From Mycobacterium sp. Aquia_213 (GTDB lineage: Bacteria > Actinomycetota > Actinomycetes > Mycobacteriales > Mycobacteriaceae), in assembly GCF_026625985.1 (NCBI RefSeq), contig NZ_CP113116.1, positions 2,852,001-2,916,000 of the forward strand: DNA of 64,000 bases, read 5' to 3'. Made by a program: the position numbers and the translations under genes. This document shows positions 17,504 through 27,029 of the stretch, in pieces (the stretch's first letter is position 1; every line of letters begins with the position of its first letter). Below the pieces are notes generated by a model, which was not told the DNA's origin, searched no databases, and saw only the letters and a list, made by a program, of their open reading frames with translations.

Positions 17504-18540
17504 ACGACACGCTCGGAGTGCTGCTGGCGATCATGCTGATCGCGACGAATGCCTTCTTCGTGGGCGCGGAGTTCTCGCTGATCTCGGCCCGGCGCGACCG
17601 GCTCGAGGCACTGGCCGAACAAGGTAAGAAGCGAGCGGTCACCGTGATCCGCGCGGGTGAGCAGCTGGCCTCGATGCTGGCCGGCTCGCAGCTGGGCGTC
17701 ACGGTGGCCTCGCTGCTGCTCGGGCGCATCGGTGAATCGGCGGTCGCCAACCTGTTGCATTCGGCGTTTGGGCTGACCGGGATGCCCCTGGCGTTGCGGC
17801 ACACGTTGTCATTCGTGATCGCGCTGGGGTTGGTGGTGACGCTGCACGTGCTGCTGGGCGAGATGGTGCCCAAGAACATCGCGCTGGCCGGCCCGGAGCG
17901 CACGGCGATGCTGTTGGTGCCGCCCTACCTGGCCTACGTGCGTGTCGCGCGGCCGTTCATCGTCTTCTACAACAGATGCGCCAACGCGATCCTGCATCTG
18001 CTGCGCGTGGAACCCAAAGACGAGCTCGACATCACGGTCTCACCGGACGAGCTGAGCGCGATGATCGCCGAATCGGTGTCCGAAGGCCTGCTGGACCCCG
18101 AGGAGCACACCCGGCTGACCCGAGCGCTGCAGATCGGCAGCCGGGTGGTCGGTGATGTGGCCGTCTCGCTCAACGACGTGCGGGCGGTGCCGGTGGCAGC
18201 GCCGGGATCCGGGCCCACGATCGGCGACGTCGAAAGCGCCCTGGCGCAGACCGGCTACTCCCGCTTCCCCGTCGCGGCCGCTGACGGGAGGTTCATCGGC
18301 TACCTGCACATCAAAGACATGTTGACGCTCGGCGACGATCCGCACACGGTCATCGACCTCTCGTTGGTCCGCCCGCTGCCGCGCGTGAGCATCACCTTGC
18401 CGCTGGCCGATGCCCTGTCGCGAATGCGCCGCACCAACAGCCACCTGGCACTGGTGACCGACGGCCGCGGCGTGGTGGCGATGGTGGCGATGGAGGACCT
18501 GATGGAGGATCTGGTCGGCAGCATGCGCGATGCACAGTGA
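17500..18540 (+). CDS. CNNM/CBS-domain membrane protein, short form (Rv1841c)
   Basis: Paralogue of the upstream gene: 346 residues, CNNM membrane domain (residues 1-150, NAFFVGAEFSLISARRDR) and paired CBS domains (about 215-340). It lacks the C-terminal CorC/HlyC domain that its neighbour has. The ATG overlaps the upstream stop by 4 bp, pointing to coupled translation and a two-subunit system, probably for divalent cations. Followed by about 300 bp without a gene. Confidence 0.9.
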   Translation: MNDTLGVLLAIMLIATNAFFVGAEFSLISARRDRLEALAEQGKKRAVTVIRAGEQLASMLAGSQLGVTVASLLLGRIGESAVANLLHSAFGLTGMPLALRHTLSFVIALGLVVTLHVLLGEMVPKNIALAGPERTAMLLVPPYLAYVRVARPFIVFYNRCANAILHLLRVEPKDELDITVSPDELSAMIAESVSEGLLDPEEHTRLTRALQIGSRVVGDVAVSLNDVRAVPVAAPGSGPTIGDVESALAQTGYSRFPVAAADGRFIGYLHIKDMLTLGDDPHTVIDLSLVRPLPRVSITLPLADALSRMRRTNSHLALVTDGRGVVAMVAMEDLMEDLVGSMRDAQ

Positions 18541-18838
18541 AACCATCCGCCGGGCCGCCCACCGAAGAGGGCCTGGTCCAGCCCGTATGATTGAACGGCG
18601 CCGGTCCCAAGGTGGGGGCGAGGGGCAGGGTGCGGCGGCGGAACACGCGTTGCCAGAAGGCGCTCCCCAGGGCCCGTCGGGAAGCCCGCGGCAAAGCCCG
18701 TCAAACCGCATCATGACCTGCCCATTGCGGGTTGGACGTATGGGATCGTTCGGGCCGTCGGCCGGTAGGCTGACGGCGTAGCTAGTTGGGGCCAGTCGGG
18801 AGCGAGTGGGACCAATGAGGCAACTATGGAGGAGAAAG
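18541..18838. other. Intergenic leader upstream of glcB
   Basis: No protein-coding signal in the 298 bp between the CNNM pair and glcB. In M. tuberculosis this junction holds PE_PGRS34 and the vapBC13 toxin-antitoxin genes; no trace of either is visible here. The 3' end carries the strong glcB ribosome binding site GGAGGAG. Confidence 0.5.
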
Positions 18839-21025
18839 ATGACTGACCGCGTGTCGGCGGGGAATTTGCGCGTTGCCCGAGTGCTCTACGACTTCGTGAA
18901 CAACGAGGCCCTGCCCGGCACGGATATCGACCCGGACAGCTTCTGGGCCGGCGTCGACAAGGTAGTCACCGATCTCACCCCGCAGAACCAGAGTTTGCTG
19001 AACACCCGCGACGAGCTGCAGGCCCAGATCGACAAGTGGCACCGGCAGCGTGTCATCGAACCGCTCGACGCCGAGGCCTACCGTCAGTTCCTCACCGACA
19101 TCGGGTATCTGCTCCCCGAGCCCGACGACTTCACGATCACCACCTCCGGGGTGGACGACGAGATCACCACGACCGCCGGCCCGCAGCTGGTGGTGCCGGT
19201 GCTCAATGCACGCTTCGCGCTGAATGCGGCCAATGCCCGGTGGGGCTCGCTCTACGACGCCCTGTACGGCACCGACGTCATCCCGGAGACCGATGGCGCC
19301 GAAAAAGGCAGCAGCTACAACAGGATTCGCGGCGACAAGGTGATCGCCTACGCGCGCAACTTCCTCGACCAGGCGGCGCCCTTGGCGGCGGGCTCGTGGG
19401 TAGATGCGTCGGGATTGAGCATCGAAGACGGCCAGCTGCAGATCGCCATCGGTGCGGATTCCACCGAATTGGCCAGCCCGGAGAAGTTCGTCGGTTACCG
19501 CGGTGAGCTCGGCTCCCCCAACTGGTCGGTGCTGCTGGTCAATCACGGGCTGCACATCGAGATCCTGATCGACCCGGAGTCGCCGATCGGCAAGACCGAC
19601 GCGGCCGGCATCAAGGACGTGGTCCTGGAATCCGCGATCACCACGATCATGGACTTCGAGGACTCGGTCGCCGCCGTCGACGCTGACGACAAGGTGCTGG
19701 GTTACCGCAACTGGCTGGGCCTGAACAAGGGCGACCTGGTCGAAGAGGTCAGCAAGGACGGCAAGAGCTTCACCCGGGTGCTCAACCAGGACCGCACCTA
19801 CGCCACCCCGGACGGCGGCGAGCTGACCCTGCCCGGGCGCAGCCTGCTCTTCGTCCGCAATGTCGGGCACCTGATGACCAACGACGCGATCGTCGACGCC
19901 GAAGGCAACGAGGTGTTCGAGGGCATCATGGATGCGCTGTTCACCGGTCTGACCGCGATCCACGGGCTCAAGGCGGGCGGCGGAAATGGGCCCCTGACCA
20001 ACAGCCGCACCGGTTCCATCTACATCGTCAAGCCGAAGATGCACGGTCCCGCCGAGGCGGCGTTCACCTGCGAGTTGTTCAGCCGCGTCGAGGACGTGCT
20101 GGGGCTGCCGCAGGGCACGATGAAGGTCGGCATCATGGACGAGGAGCGGCGCACCACGCTGAACCTCAAGGCGTGCATCAAGGCGGCCGCCGACCGGGTC
20201 GTCTTCATCAACACCGGCTTCCTGGACCGCACCGGCGACGAGATTCACACCTCGATGGAGGCCGGTCCGATGATCCGCAAGGGTGCGATGAAGAACACGA
20301 CCTGGATCAAGGCCTACGAGGACGCCAACGTCGACATCGGGCTCGCCGCCGGTTTCTCCGGCAAGGCCCAGATCGGCAAGGGCATGTGGGCGATGACCGA
20401 GCTGATGGCCGACATGGTCGAGCAGAAGATCGGCCAGCCGAAGGCCGGCGCCACCACCGCGTGGGTGCCTTCCCCGACGGCGGCCACCCTGCATGCGATG
20501 CACTACCACCAGGTGGACGTGTTCGCCGTGCAGAAGGAGCTCGAGGGTAAGAAGCGCACGACGATCGACGAGTTGTTGACCATCCCGCTGGCCAAGGAGC
20601 TGGCTTGGGCTCCCGAGGAGATCCGCGAGGAGGCCGACAACAACTGTCAGTCCATCCTGGGCTACGTGGTGCGCTGGATCGACGAGGGCGTCGGCTGCTC
20701 GAAGGTGCCCGACATCCACAACGTCGCCCTGATGGAGGACCGCGCCACGCTGCGGATCTCCAGCCAGCTGCTGGCGAACTGGCTACGCCACGGCATCATC
20801 ACCAGCGAGGATGTCCGCGCCAGCCTGGAACGGATGGCCCCGCTGGTCGATCAGCAGAACGCGGGCGACGCGGCATACCACCCGATGGCGCCCAACTTCG
20901 ACGACAGCATCGCGTTCTTGGCCGCCCAGGAATTGATCCTGTCCGGTACGCAGCAGCCCAGCGGCTACACCGAGCCGATCCTGCATCGACGACGGCGTGA
21001 GCTCAAAGCCCGCGCTGGTGCCTGA
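18839..21025 (+). CDS. glcB: Malate synthase G
   Basis: Condenses glyoxylate with acetyl-CoA to malate, the second step of the glyoxylate shunt used on fatty acids. The 728-residue product is the size of the single-chain G isoform. Landmarks: LNARFALNAANARWGSLYDA, the Mg2+/catalytic loop TTIMDFEDSVAAVDA, IYIVKPKMHGPAE, GIMDEERRTTLNLKACI and the C-terminal catalytic cap GVGCSKVPDIHNVALMEDRA. I place the start at ATG 18839 (MTDRVSAGNLRVARVLYDFV), preceded by GGAGGAGAAAG. Confidence 0.97.
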   Translation: MTDRVSAGNLRVARVLYDFVNNEALPGTDIDPDSFWAGVDKVVTDLTPQNQSLLNTRDELQAQIDKWHRQRVIEPLDAEAYRQFLTDIGYLLPEPDDFTITTSGVDDEITTTAGPQLVVPVLNARFALNAANARWGSLYDALYGTDVIPETDGAEKGSSYNRIRGDKVIAYARNFLDQAAPLAAGSWVDASGLSIEDGQLQIAIGADSTELASPEKFVGYRGELGSPNWSVLLVNHGLHIEILIDPESPIGKTDAAGIKDVVLESAITTIMDFEDSVAAVDADDKVLGYRNWLGLNKGDLVEEVSKDGKSFTRVLNQDRTYATPDGGELTLPGRSLLFVRNVGHLMTNDAIVDAEGNEVFEGIMDALFTGLTAIHGLKAGGGNGPLTNSRTGSIYIVKPKMHGPAEAAFTCELFSRVEDVLGLPQGTMKVGIMDEERRTTLNLKACIKAAADRVVFINTGFLDRTGDEIHTSMEAGPMIRKGAMKNTTWIKAYEDANVDIGLAAGFSGKAQIGKGMWAMTELMADMVEQKIGQPKAGATTAWVPSPTAATLHAMHYHQVDVFAVQKELEGKKRTTIDELLTIPLAKELAWAPEEIREEADNNCQSILGYVVRWIDEGVGCSKVPDIHNVALMEDRATLRISSQLLANWLRHGIITSEDVRASLERMAPLVDQQNAGDAAYHPMAPNFDDSIAFLAAQELILSGTQQPSGYTEPILHRRRRELKARAGA

Positions 21026-21124
21026 TTCGGGCTCTACCCGCCGCAATGCTTCTGATGACTAGACTCGGCGCCGGTTTCACCACTGGGCAGATGACGGTTC
21101 GACGGAAAGGCAGCGGGCGCCGGT

Positions 21125-23290
21125 ATGGGTAGGCACAGCATGCCCGGGAAGTCGGCTGACGAGCCTTCCGACGACTCCTCGACACCCAAGTTCACCGCTC
21201 GCGACCTCGTTTCCCGCTACCAGGAGGAGCGGGATAAGCCGGATCCGCGGGACATCGACGAGGACGACGACGACTACGGCCACTACTCGGACCCGGACGA
21301 CGACGACGGAGACGGCGACGAGCAGGACACCGACGCGAACATCACTGACGACGAGGGCCACCCGGACGACGACTTTCGCCGCGCGCCCCAATTCGGCGAC
21401 AGTGCGGACGACGACTACGCCGACGAGTCCTCCCCCGGCGCTGATGCGCGCTTCGGGCAAGACGACGAATATCCCGAATTTCCGCCCCGGCCGGAGGGTT
21501 CCGGGCCGGCCGACCCCAAGTCGGGTCTCTTCGAGTCCGGCCACCGCGTACTCGGTGACTGGCGGGGCGGACACCGCAGCGCCGGCGGGCGACGGGGAGT
21601 CAGCATCGGGGTGATCGTGGCCCTGGTCGCGGTCATCGTGGTGGTCGGCACCGTCATCCTGTGGAGTTTCTTCGGGGACGCGTTGTCCCATCGCTCGCGC
21701 ACGGCCGCCGCGCGCTGTGTGGGAGGCAAGGAAACCGTTGCCGTCGTTGTCGATCCGTCGATCGTCGACCAGGTGCGGCCGTTCGCGGAAAGCTACAACT
21801 CCTCGGCCGGCCCGGTCGGTGACCACTGCATGGTGGTGGACGTCAAGCCGGCCGGCTCCGACGCCGTCATCGCCGGCTTCATCGGCAAGTGGCCGGCGGA
21901 ATTGGGTTCCCAGCCGGCGCTGTGGATCCCGGGCAGCTCGGTGTCGGCGGCGCGACTGGCGGCGGCCGCGGGCCAGAAAACGATCAGCGACAGCCGCTCA
22001 CTGGTGACGTCGCCGGTGCTGCTCGCCGTTCGGCCCGAACTGCAGCAGGCGCTGTCCAACCAGAACTGGGCCGCATTGCCCGGCCTGCAAACCAACCCGA
22101 ACGCCTTGGCGGGGTTGAAGTTACCGGCGTGGGGATCGCTGCGACTGGCGTTGCCGACGAGCGGTAACAGCGACGCGGCCTATCTGGCGGGCGAAGCGGT
22201 GGCGGCCGCATCGGCCCCGCCCGGTGCGCCGGCCACGCAAGGCACCGCCGCACTGCGGTCGTTGACGAGCGCTCAACCCAAACTGGCCGACAACTCGCTG
22301 ACCGAGGCGATGAACGCGCTGCTGAAGCCCGGCGACGCGGCGACCGCCCCGGTGCATGCGGTGATCACCACCGAGCAGCAGATATTCGAGCGCGGCCAAT
22401 CGGTGCCGGACGCCAAGAACACGTTGGGCTCCTGGCTACCGCAGGGCCCCGCACCGGTCGCCGACTACCCCACCGTGCTGCTCAGCGGCTCATGGCTGTC
22501 GAAGGAACAGGCCTCGGCGGCGAGCGAGTTTGCCCACTTCATGCGCAAGCCCGAACAACTCGCGAAGCTGGCCAAAGCCGGTTTCCGGGTGAACGGTGTC
22601 AAACCTCCGAGCAGCCCGGTGACGAGTTTCGCGGCCCTGCCTGCCACGCTTTCGGTGGGCGACGACGCCATGCGCGCCACGCTGGCCGATGCGATGTCCG
22701 CGCCGTCCAGCGGGCTGGCCGCGACCATCATGCTCGACCAGTCGATGCCCGGCGATGAAGGCGGGAAAACCCGGCTGGCCAACGTGATCGCAGCGCTGCA
22801 AGACCGGATCAAAGCTCTGCCGCCGACCGCGATTCTGGGATTGTGGACTTTCGACGGCCACGAGGGCCGCTCGGAGATCGCGACCGGCCCACTGGCCGAT
22901 CCGGTCAACGGCCAGCCCCGCCCGGCGGCCCTGGCCGCCGCGCTGGACAAGCAATATTCGTCGGCCGGCGGCGCGGTGTCGTTCACCACGCTGCGCATGC
23001 TCTACCAAGATATGCAGACGAATTATCGTGCTGGACAATCAAATTCGATTCTGCTGATCACGGCTGGGCCGCATACGGACCAATCCCTGGACGGGCCTGG
23101 GCTGCAGAATTTCATTCGCACCAGTGCCGACCCGGCCAAACCGATCGCCGTCAACGTGATCGACTTCGGCGCCGATCCGGACCGGGCCACGTGGGAAGCG
23201 GTGGCACAGCTCAGCGGCGGCAGCTACCAGAACCTGGCGACCTCGGCGTCGGCCGACCTGGCCACGGCCATCAGCACATTTTTGAGCTGA
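21125..23290 (+). CDS. Single-pass membrane protein with extracellular VWA domain (Rv1836c-like)
   Basis: 721 residues in three parts: an extremely acidic cytosolic N-terminus (residues 1-150, long Asp runs), one transmembrane helix (about 158-182, GVSIGVIVALVAVIVVVGTV), and a large exported part. The exported part combines a solute-binding-protein-like region (about 195-500) with a C-terminal von Willebrand factor A domain (about 525-718). The VWA metal site starts MLDQSMPGD instead of the usual DxSxS, so metal binding may be altered. Function is unknown; a surface adhesion or complex-assembly role is only inference. Confidence 0.88.
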   Translation: MGRHSMPGKSADEPSDDSSTPKFTARDLVSRYQEERDKPDPRDIDEDDDDYGHYSDPDDDDGDGDEQDTDANITDDEGHPDDDFRRAPQFGDSADDDYADESSPGADARFGQDDEYPEFPPRPEGSGPADPKSGLFESGHRVLGDWRGGHRSAGGRRGVSIGVIVALVAVIVVVGTVILWSFFGDALSHRSRTAAARCVGGKETVAVVVDPSIVDQVRPFAESYNSSAGPVGDHCMVVDVKPAGSDAVIAGFIGKWPAELGSQPALWIPGSSVSAARLAAAAGQKTISDSRSLVTSPVLLAVRPELQQALSNQNWAALPGLQTNPNALAGLKLPAWGSLRLALPTSGNSDAAYLAGEAVAAASAPPGAPATQGTAALRSLTSAQPKLADNSLTEAMNALLKPGDAATAPVHAVITTEQQIFERGQSVPDAKNTLGSWLPQGPAPVADYPTVLLSGSWLSKEQASAASEFAHFMRKPEQLAKLAKAGFRVNGVKPPSSPVTSFAALPATLSVGDDAMRATLADAMSAPSSGLAATIMLDQSMPGDEGGKTRLANVIAALQDRIKALPPTAILGLWTFDGHEGRSEIATGPLADPVNGQPRPAALAAALDKQYSSAGGAVSFTTLRMLYQDMQTNYRAGQSNSILLITAGPHTDQSLDGPGLQNFIRTSADPAKPIAVNVIDFGADPDRATWEAVAQLSGGSYQNLATSASADLATAISTFLS

Positions 23291-23385
23291 CGCAGCGAGT
23301 CTGCCAGCCACTGCACAGTCGCGTGCATCAAGCTGGCTGATACGGCGTGGCCGGTGGTCCCGACGGTCTGACGGTGGAGGCGGTA

Positions 23386-23862
23386 ATGAACGGCGAGGGT
23401 GGTCGGGGCGACGATCTGGGCGTGCTGGCCGGTCGGCTGCTTTTTGCGGTGCAGGGCGAACTCTTCCACCGGCTGCGCGACGAGGGATTCGACGACATCG
23501 TCCCCCGCCATGGCGCCGTGCTGGCGTTCCTGCGTCCCGAAGGTGTTCGGGCGACCGACCTGGCGCGGCAATCGGGTCACGTGAAGCAGGTGATCGGCGT
23601 GATCATCGACGACCTCGAAGCGCTGGGTTATGTCGTACGCACGCCGGATCCACTCGACCGTCGAGCCAAGCTCGTGGTACCCACCGGTCGTGGCCGCCGG
23701 CAGATGGATGCCGCCGACGCGATCATGGCCGACATCATGAAACGACACGCACGCAATCTCGGCGCGGCCAACTTCCGCGGGTTCCTCGCCGACTTTCGGG
23801 CAGTCATCGACCACCAGCTCGCCACGACGGCCGACGACGAGGGCCCGATCGCGCCGATCTAG
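23386..23862 (+). CDS. MarR-family transcriptional regulator
   Basis: 158-residue winged-helix regulator. ATDLARQSGHVKQVIGVIID is the recognition helix region and LGYVVRTPDPLDRRAKLVV the wing with the conserved DxRxK core. I chose ATG 23386 because GGAGG lies 5 bp upstream; a GTG 13 codons earlier has no such site. It opens the accessory metabolic block and precedes a set of ATAGTNA repeats that could be its operator. Confidence 0.85.
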   Translation: MNGEGGRGDDLGVLAGRLLFAVQGELFHRLRDEGFDDIVPRHGAVLAFLRPEGVRATDLARQSGHVKQVIGVIIDDLEALGYVVRTPDPLDRRAKLVVPTGRGRRQMDAADAIMADIMKRHARNLGAANFRGFLADFRAVIDHQLATTADDEGPIAPI

Positions 23863-23910
23863 GTTCGATTCGCGCAAACGTCAGCCGCGTGCAGGCTATT
23901 TGCTGGACAG

Positions 23911-23946
23911 ATAGTAACGCATAGTTATAGTCAGAAATAGTTACTA
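23911..23946. promoter_or_regulatory. ATAGTNA repeats with 7-bp inverted repeat
   Basis: Three ATAGT(A/T)A copies at 23911, 23921 and 23937. The outer ones form a perfect inverted pair, TAGTAAC (23912-23918) and GTTACTA (23940-23946). This AT-rich cluster lies 50-130 bp after the MarR gene and 94 bp before the XRE gene, a good position for an operator or promoter. No DNA-binding evidence is available. Confidence 0.45.
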
Positions 23947-24039
23947 ATACCCCCGGCGTTCAACTAATCGTGATGCTCGGGTGGGGGCATCGGAGCGCGA
24001 GGGAGATGACATGCCTGGGACGAGATTGGTCTTGGTCCA

Positions 24040-24948
24040 ATGAACGAGTCCGCGGCGATCCAACGCCGATTCGAGCTGATCGACGGCGCCGGCGGGTCAC
24101 CTTCCGGCCCGGCTGATATTGAGCCGGGTTCTCGATCCACGGGCGGGCGGGTGCCAAATGCCTCGGCATTAGCGCAATTTCTGCGTAACCGTCGCGAACA
24201 ACTGCAGCCGACCGACGTCGGACTGCCCAGTGGGGGTCGCCGCCGGGTCGTCGGGCTGCGCCGCGAAGAAGTTGCGGCACTGGCCGGCGTCAGCGTCGAT
24301 TACTACCTGCGCATCGAGCAGGGGCGCGAGAAGAGTCCTTCAGATCAGGTCTTGGACGGAATCGCGCGGGCATTGAAGCTCGACGACGATGACGCCGCCT
24401 ACTTGCGGGACCTGGTGCGGCGGCCGCGATCCGGAAAGCGCTGCCCGAAGGATCTTGCGCCGGAGATCCATTCGCTGATCAACAGTTGGCCGTTGACGGC
24501 GGTGCATATTCATGATTGCTCACTGAATTTGGTGGCGGCCAATCCCATTGCGGGCGCTGTTTTTCCGCAGCTAGATATTGGGGACAACGCGCTACTATCG
24601 CTGTTTCTGGACCCGGGGTCCCGGAACTTCTATCGCAACTGGGACAGACTTACGACCAGGGCGGTGTGCTGGCTTCGCGTTTATGCGGTGCGCAATCCGG
24701 ACCCGGGTTTGACCGCAGTGATCGACGAACTCCTCAAACGAAGCGAGCGCTTTCGGATGCTGTGGTCGCGCCCCGATGTCACGCACGACAACAGCGGGAA
24801 AAAGAAAGTGATGCATCCGCAAGTCGGGCCGATAACGCTGCACTTCCAACATATGACGCTCGAGCCGAGCGGACATGTGCTGGTTCCGTTCTGGGCGCAA
24901 CCGGGATCGTCTTCCGAGCGCGCCTTGCGGCAGCTCTGCGGAGCATAA
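24040..24948 (+). CDS. XRE-family regulator with MmyB-like ligand-binding domain
   Basis: 302 residues. After a 40-residue variable N-terminus, an HTH domain (about 42-120) contains GLRREEVAALAGVSVDYYLRIEQG, the hallmark of the MmyB group. The remainder (about 130-300) is the PAS-like MmyB domain, reported to bind fatty-acid-like ligands in related proteins. It probably controls the adjacent hydrolase-SDR-monooxygenase genes. The annotated ATG lacks a clear ribosome binding site; an in-frame GTG at 24151 just before the HTH is an alternative start. Confidence 0.88.
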   Translation: MNESAAIQRRFELIDGAGGSPSGPADIEPGSRSTGGRVPNASALAQFLRNRREQLQPTDVGLPSGGRRRVVGLRREEVAALAGVSVDYYLRIEQGREKSPSDQVLDGIARALKLDDDDAAYLRDLVRRPRSGKRCPKDLAPEIHSLINSWPLTAVHIHDCSLNLVAANPIAGAVFPQLDIGDNALLSLFLDPGSRNFYRNWDRLTTRAVCWLRVYAVRNPDPGLTAVIDELLKRSERFRMLWSRPDVTHDNSGKKKVMHPQVGPITLHFQHMTLEPSGHVLVPFWAQPGSSSERALRQLCGA

Positions 24949-25276
24949 CCTCGAATTGCATGGGGGGTGCAATGCACCCAGGAACATTTCGGCCTGTGCC
25001 GATATGCGCGGCTGGCCGACGATTGGAACGTGGACGCGAACAAACGCAGGCCAATATGCCTTTGTGCCAACGGAATCGAGGGCGCAGTGACAACGTCGAA
25101 AGTCATCCTCGATCCGTTTGCCGGAGACTGCTTTGGCGGTCTGTTCGGCACGTATCGTCGGGTCCGTGGGGGAAGAATCCGTCGATTACGACGAGAAAGA
25201 TGGCTATTGCGTGCTGATAGCTGCGTTCGAATCCCGTTGCGAGACAAATTGATTCTCGACTTCTAGGAGTATTCGC
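24949..25276. promoter_or_regulatory. 328-bp gap with 15-bp palindrome (24965-24979)
   Basis: Between the XRE regulator and the hydrolase. GGGTGCA-A-TGCACCC is a perfect 7-bp dyad with a single central base, 17 bp after the regulator stop codon, suited to a dimeric repressor. The rest contains open frames on both strands, but none has a ribosome binding site or recognisable protein. The 3' end has AGGAG ahead of the hydrolase start. Confidence 0.45.
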
Positions 25277-26137
25277 ATGCAAACAATCAAGACGATCGAT
25301 GTCAAAGGTCGGCGTACCCGCGTCTTCATCGAGGGCGACGCGGACCGGCCCCCAATCCTGTTGCTGCACGGCCTCGGTCGCAGCTTGGAGGACTGGGAGC
25401 CGCAGTTTTTGCCGCTCCGACAGGCCGGCTATCGCGTCATTGCGCCCGACCTGCCGGGCTTCGGATTCTCGGACCGCCTTGCGACCTCGACCACGCTGCC
25501 CGGTCTTGCGCGGGCCGTGCTCGAAACCCTTGATGTGATTGGTGAGTCCGGGCGCGTGCACGTGATGGGTAACTCGATGGGCGGTGCGGTTGCTCTGCAG
25601 ATGGCGGCTCTGGCCCCCGACCGGGTGGCCACGCTGAATCTGGCGGGCAGCGCCGGATTCGGTTCCGAGGTCCATCCGCTAATCCGGTTGCTAGCCATAC
25701 CGGTCATCGGTGCGCTGGTGGCCCGTCACCCCACCCGCGCAGGTGCTCGGATGCAGGAACGACTGATCTACGTCGACTCCTCCTTTGCGACCGAGGAGCG
25801 GATAGATCACGCGGTGACGCTCGCGCGGCAACCCCAGGCCGGTGTGGTTGTGCACGAAGCCGCTCGATGGGCGGTCGGCATCAGGGGCGTCAGGCCGCAA
25901 TGGCGAGAGGAATTGATGTCCAAGCTGTCCAAACATCCTCGTCCGACGTTGGTCGTCTGGGGCGATCGCGATCGCATCCTGCCGGCAAAGCACATCGACG
26001 CCGCACAGCGGTTCCTGCCACACGCCAGGGTGCACGTCCTGCGAGCGGTCGGCCACGTGCCACAAGTGGAAGCCGCCGAGCGGTTCACCGAGTTGAGCCT
26101 CGATTTCCTTCGTTCGCAGCCCGCACTGTCCGCTTGA
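25277..26137 (+). CDS. Alpha/beta-hydrolase
   Basis: 286-residue alpha/beta-hydrolase fold enzyme with oxyanion segment LLLHGLGRSLEDW, nucleophile elbow GNSMGG (Ser100), acid in WGDRDRILP and catalytic His in VGHVPQ. It has the size of esterase, lactonase and C-C bond hydrolases. ATG 25277 has AGGAG 8 bp upstream. It starts a run of four closely packed genes ending with a Baeyer-Villiger monooxygenase, whose ester or lactone products it could hydrolyse; that link is inference. Confidence 0.88.
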   Translation: MQTIKTIDVKGRRTRVFIEGDADRPPILLLHGLGRSLEDWEPQFLPLRQAGYRVIAPDLPGFGFSDRLATSTTLPGLARAVLETLDVIGESGRVHVMGNSMGGAVALQMAALAPDRVATLNLAGSAGFGSEVHPLIRLLAIPVIGALVARHPTRAGARMQERLIYVDSSFATEERIDHAVTLARQPQAGVVVHEAARWAVGIRGVRPQWREELMSKLSKHPRPTLVVWGDRDRILPAKHIDAAQRFLPHARVHVLRAVGHVPQVEAAERFTELSLDFLRSQPALSA

Positions 26138-26173
26138 TCTCGATCACCGAATAGCACCGAGAGGGGAAGAACT

Positions 26174-26995
26174 ATGGGCATGCTTGACGGCAAGGTCGCC
26201 TTCATCACCGGCGCCGCGCGGGGACAGGGACGAAGCCACGCCATTCGTTTGGCCGAGGAGGGCGCCGACATCATCGCCGTCGACCTCTGCGGGCAGATCG
26301 ACTCGGTTCCCTACGCATTGGGTACCGAGGAGGACCTCGAACAGACGGTGAAAGCTGTCGAAGCGGAGGGCCGGCGCATCGTTGCCCGCACGGCAGACGT
26401 TCGCGACGTGTCCCGGCTGCGCCAGGTCGTCGCGGAGGCCACCGATCTACTCGGCCCGGTCGACATCATCGTGGCCAACGCCGGAATCGCCGCGCCCGGC
26501 CCAATGGCGTCCGATCCCACGTTGGTCTTCCGCGACATCGTCGACGTCAACCTGATCGGCGTATGGAACACGGTGATGGCCGCCGTGCCCAGCATGCGGG
26601 CGGCGGCCAAGGGCGGCGCGATCGTCCTGATCAGTTCCACCCAAGGGCTCAAGGGCACGGGCGGCGACGGGTCGGCAGGGGCTACCGCGTACACCGCCAC
26701 CAAACACGGTGTCGTCGGGTTGATGCGGTCCTTCACGTACTGGCTGGCCAAGGACAACATCCGGGTCAACACGCTGCATCCAACCGGTGTCGAGACACCG
26801 ATGATCATGAACGAGGCCGTGGACGCCTGGGTGGCCGAGAACCCGGAAGTGATGGTGGCGGTGACGAATCTTATGCCGGTGTCCATGATGCAGCCGGAAG
26901 ATGTAAGCGACGCGGTCCTGTGGCTGGTCAGTGATCACGCCAAATACGTCACCGGCGTAGCTCTACCGGTCGACGCGGGGTTTGCCGTGAAATAG
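26174..26995 (+). CDS. Mycofactocin-type SDR oxidoreductase (carveol dehydrogenase-like)
   Basis: 273-residue classical SDR. TGAARGQGRSHA is the cofactor motif, with insert VDLCGQIDSVPY...EEDLEQTV between the second strand and third helix. Catalytic Tyr173 and Lys177 (YTATK) and Ser in VLISSTQG are present. The RGQGRSHA motif and the insert are typical of the SDRs that use tightly bound NAD with mycofactocin as external acceptor. It would oxidise a secondary or terpenoid-type alcohol to a ketone, the substrate type of the nearby monooxygenase. Confidence 0.87.
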   Translation: MGMLDGKVAFITGAARGQGRSHAIRLAEEGADIIAVDLCGQIDSVPYALGTEEDLEQTVKAVEAEGRRIVARTADVRDVSRLRQVVAEATDLLGPVDIIVANAGIAAPGPMASDPTLVFRDIVDVNLIGVWNTVMAAVPSMRAAAKGGAIVLISSTQGLKGTGGDGSAGATAYTATKHGVVGLMRSFTYWLAKDNIRVNTLHPTGVETPMIMNEAVDAWVAENPEVMVAVTNLMPVSMMQPEDVSDAVLWLVSDHAKYVTGVALPVDAGFAVK

Positions 26996-27029
26996 ACTGG
27001 GGCGCTTGGGTATTGGATGAGGAGACGAT

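Noticed and set aside
18824..20719. 631-codon minus-strand frame antisense to glcB
   Set aside because: Typical GC-rich antisense shadow; the sense strand encodes malate synthase throughout.
24967..25266. 99-codon plus-strand frame between XRE regulator and hydrolase
   Set aside because: No ribosome binding site, atypical composition and overlap with a palindrome; not recognisable.
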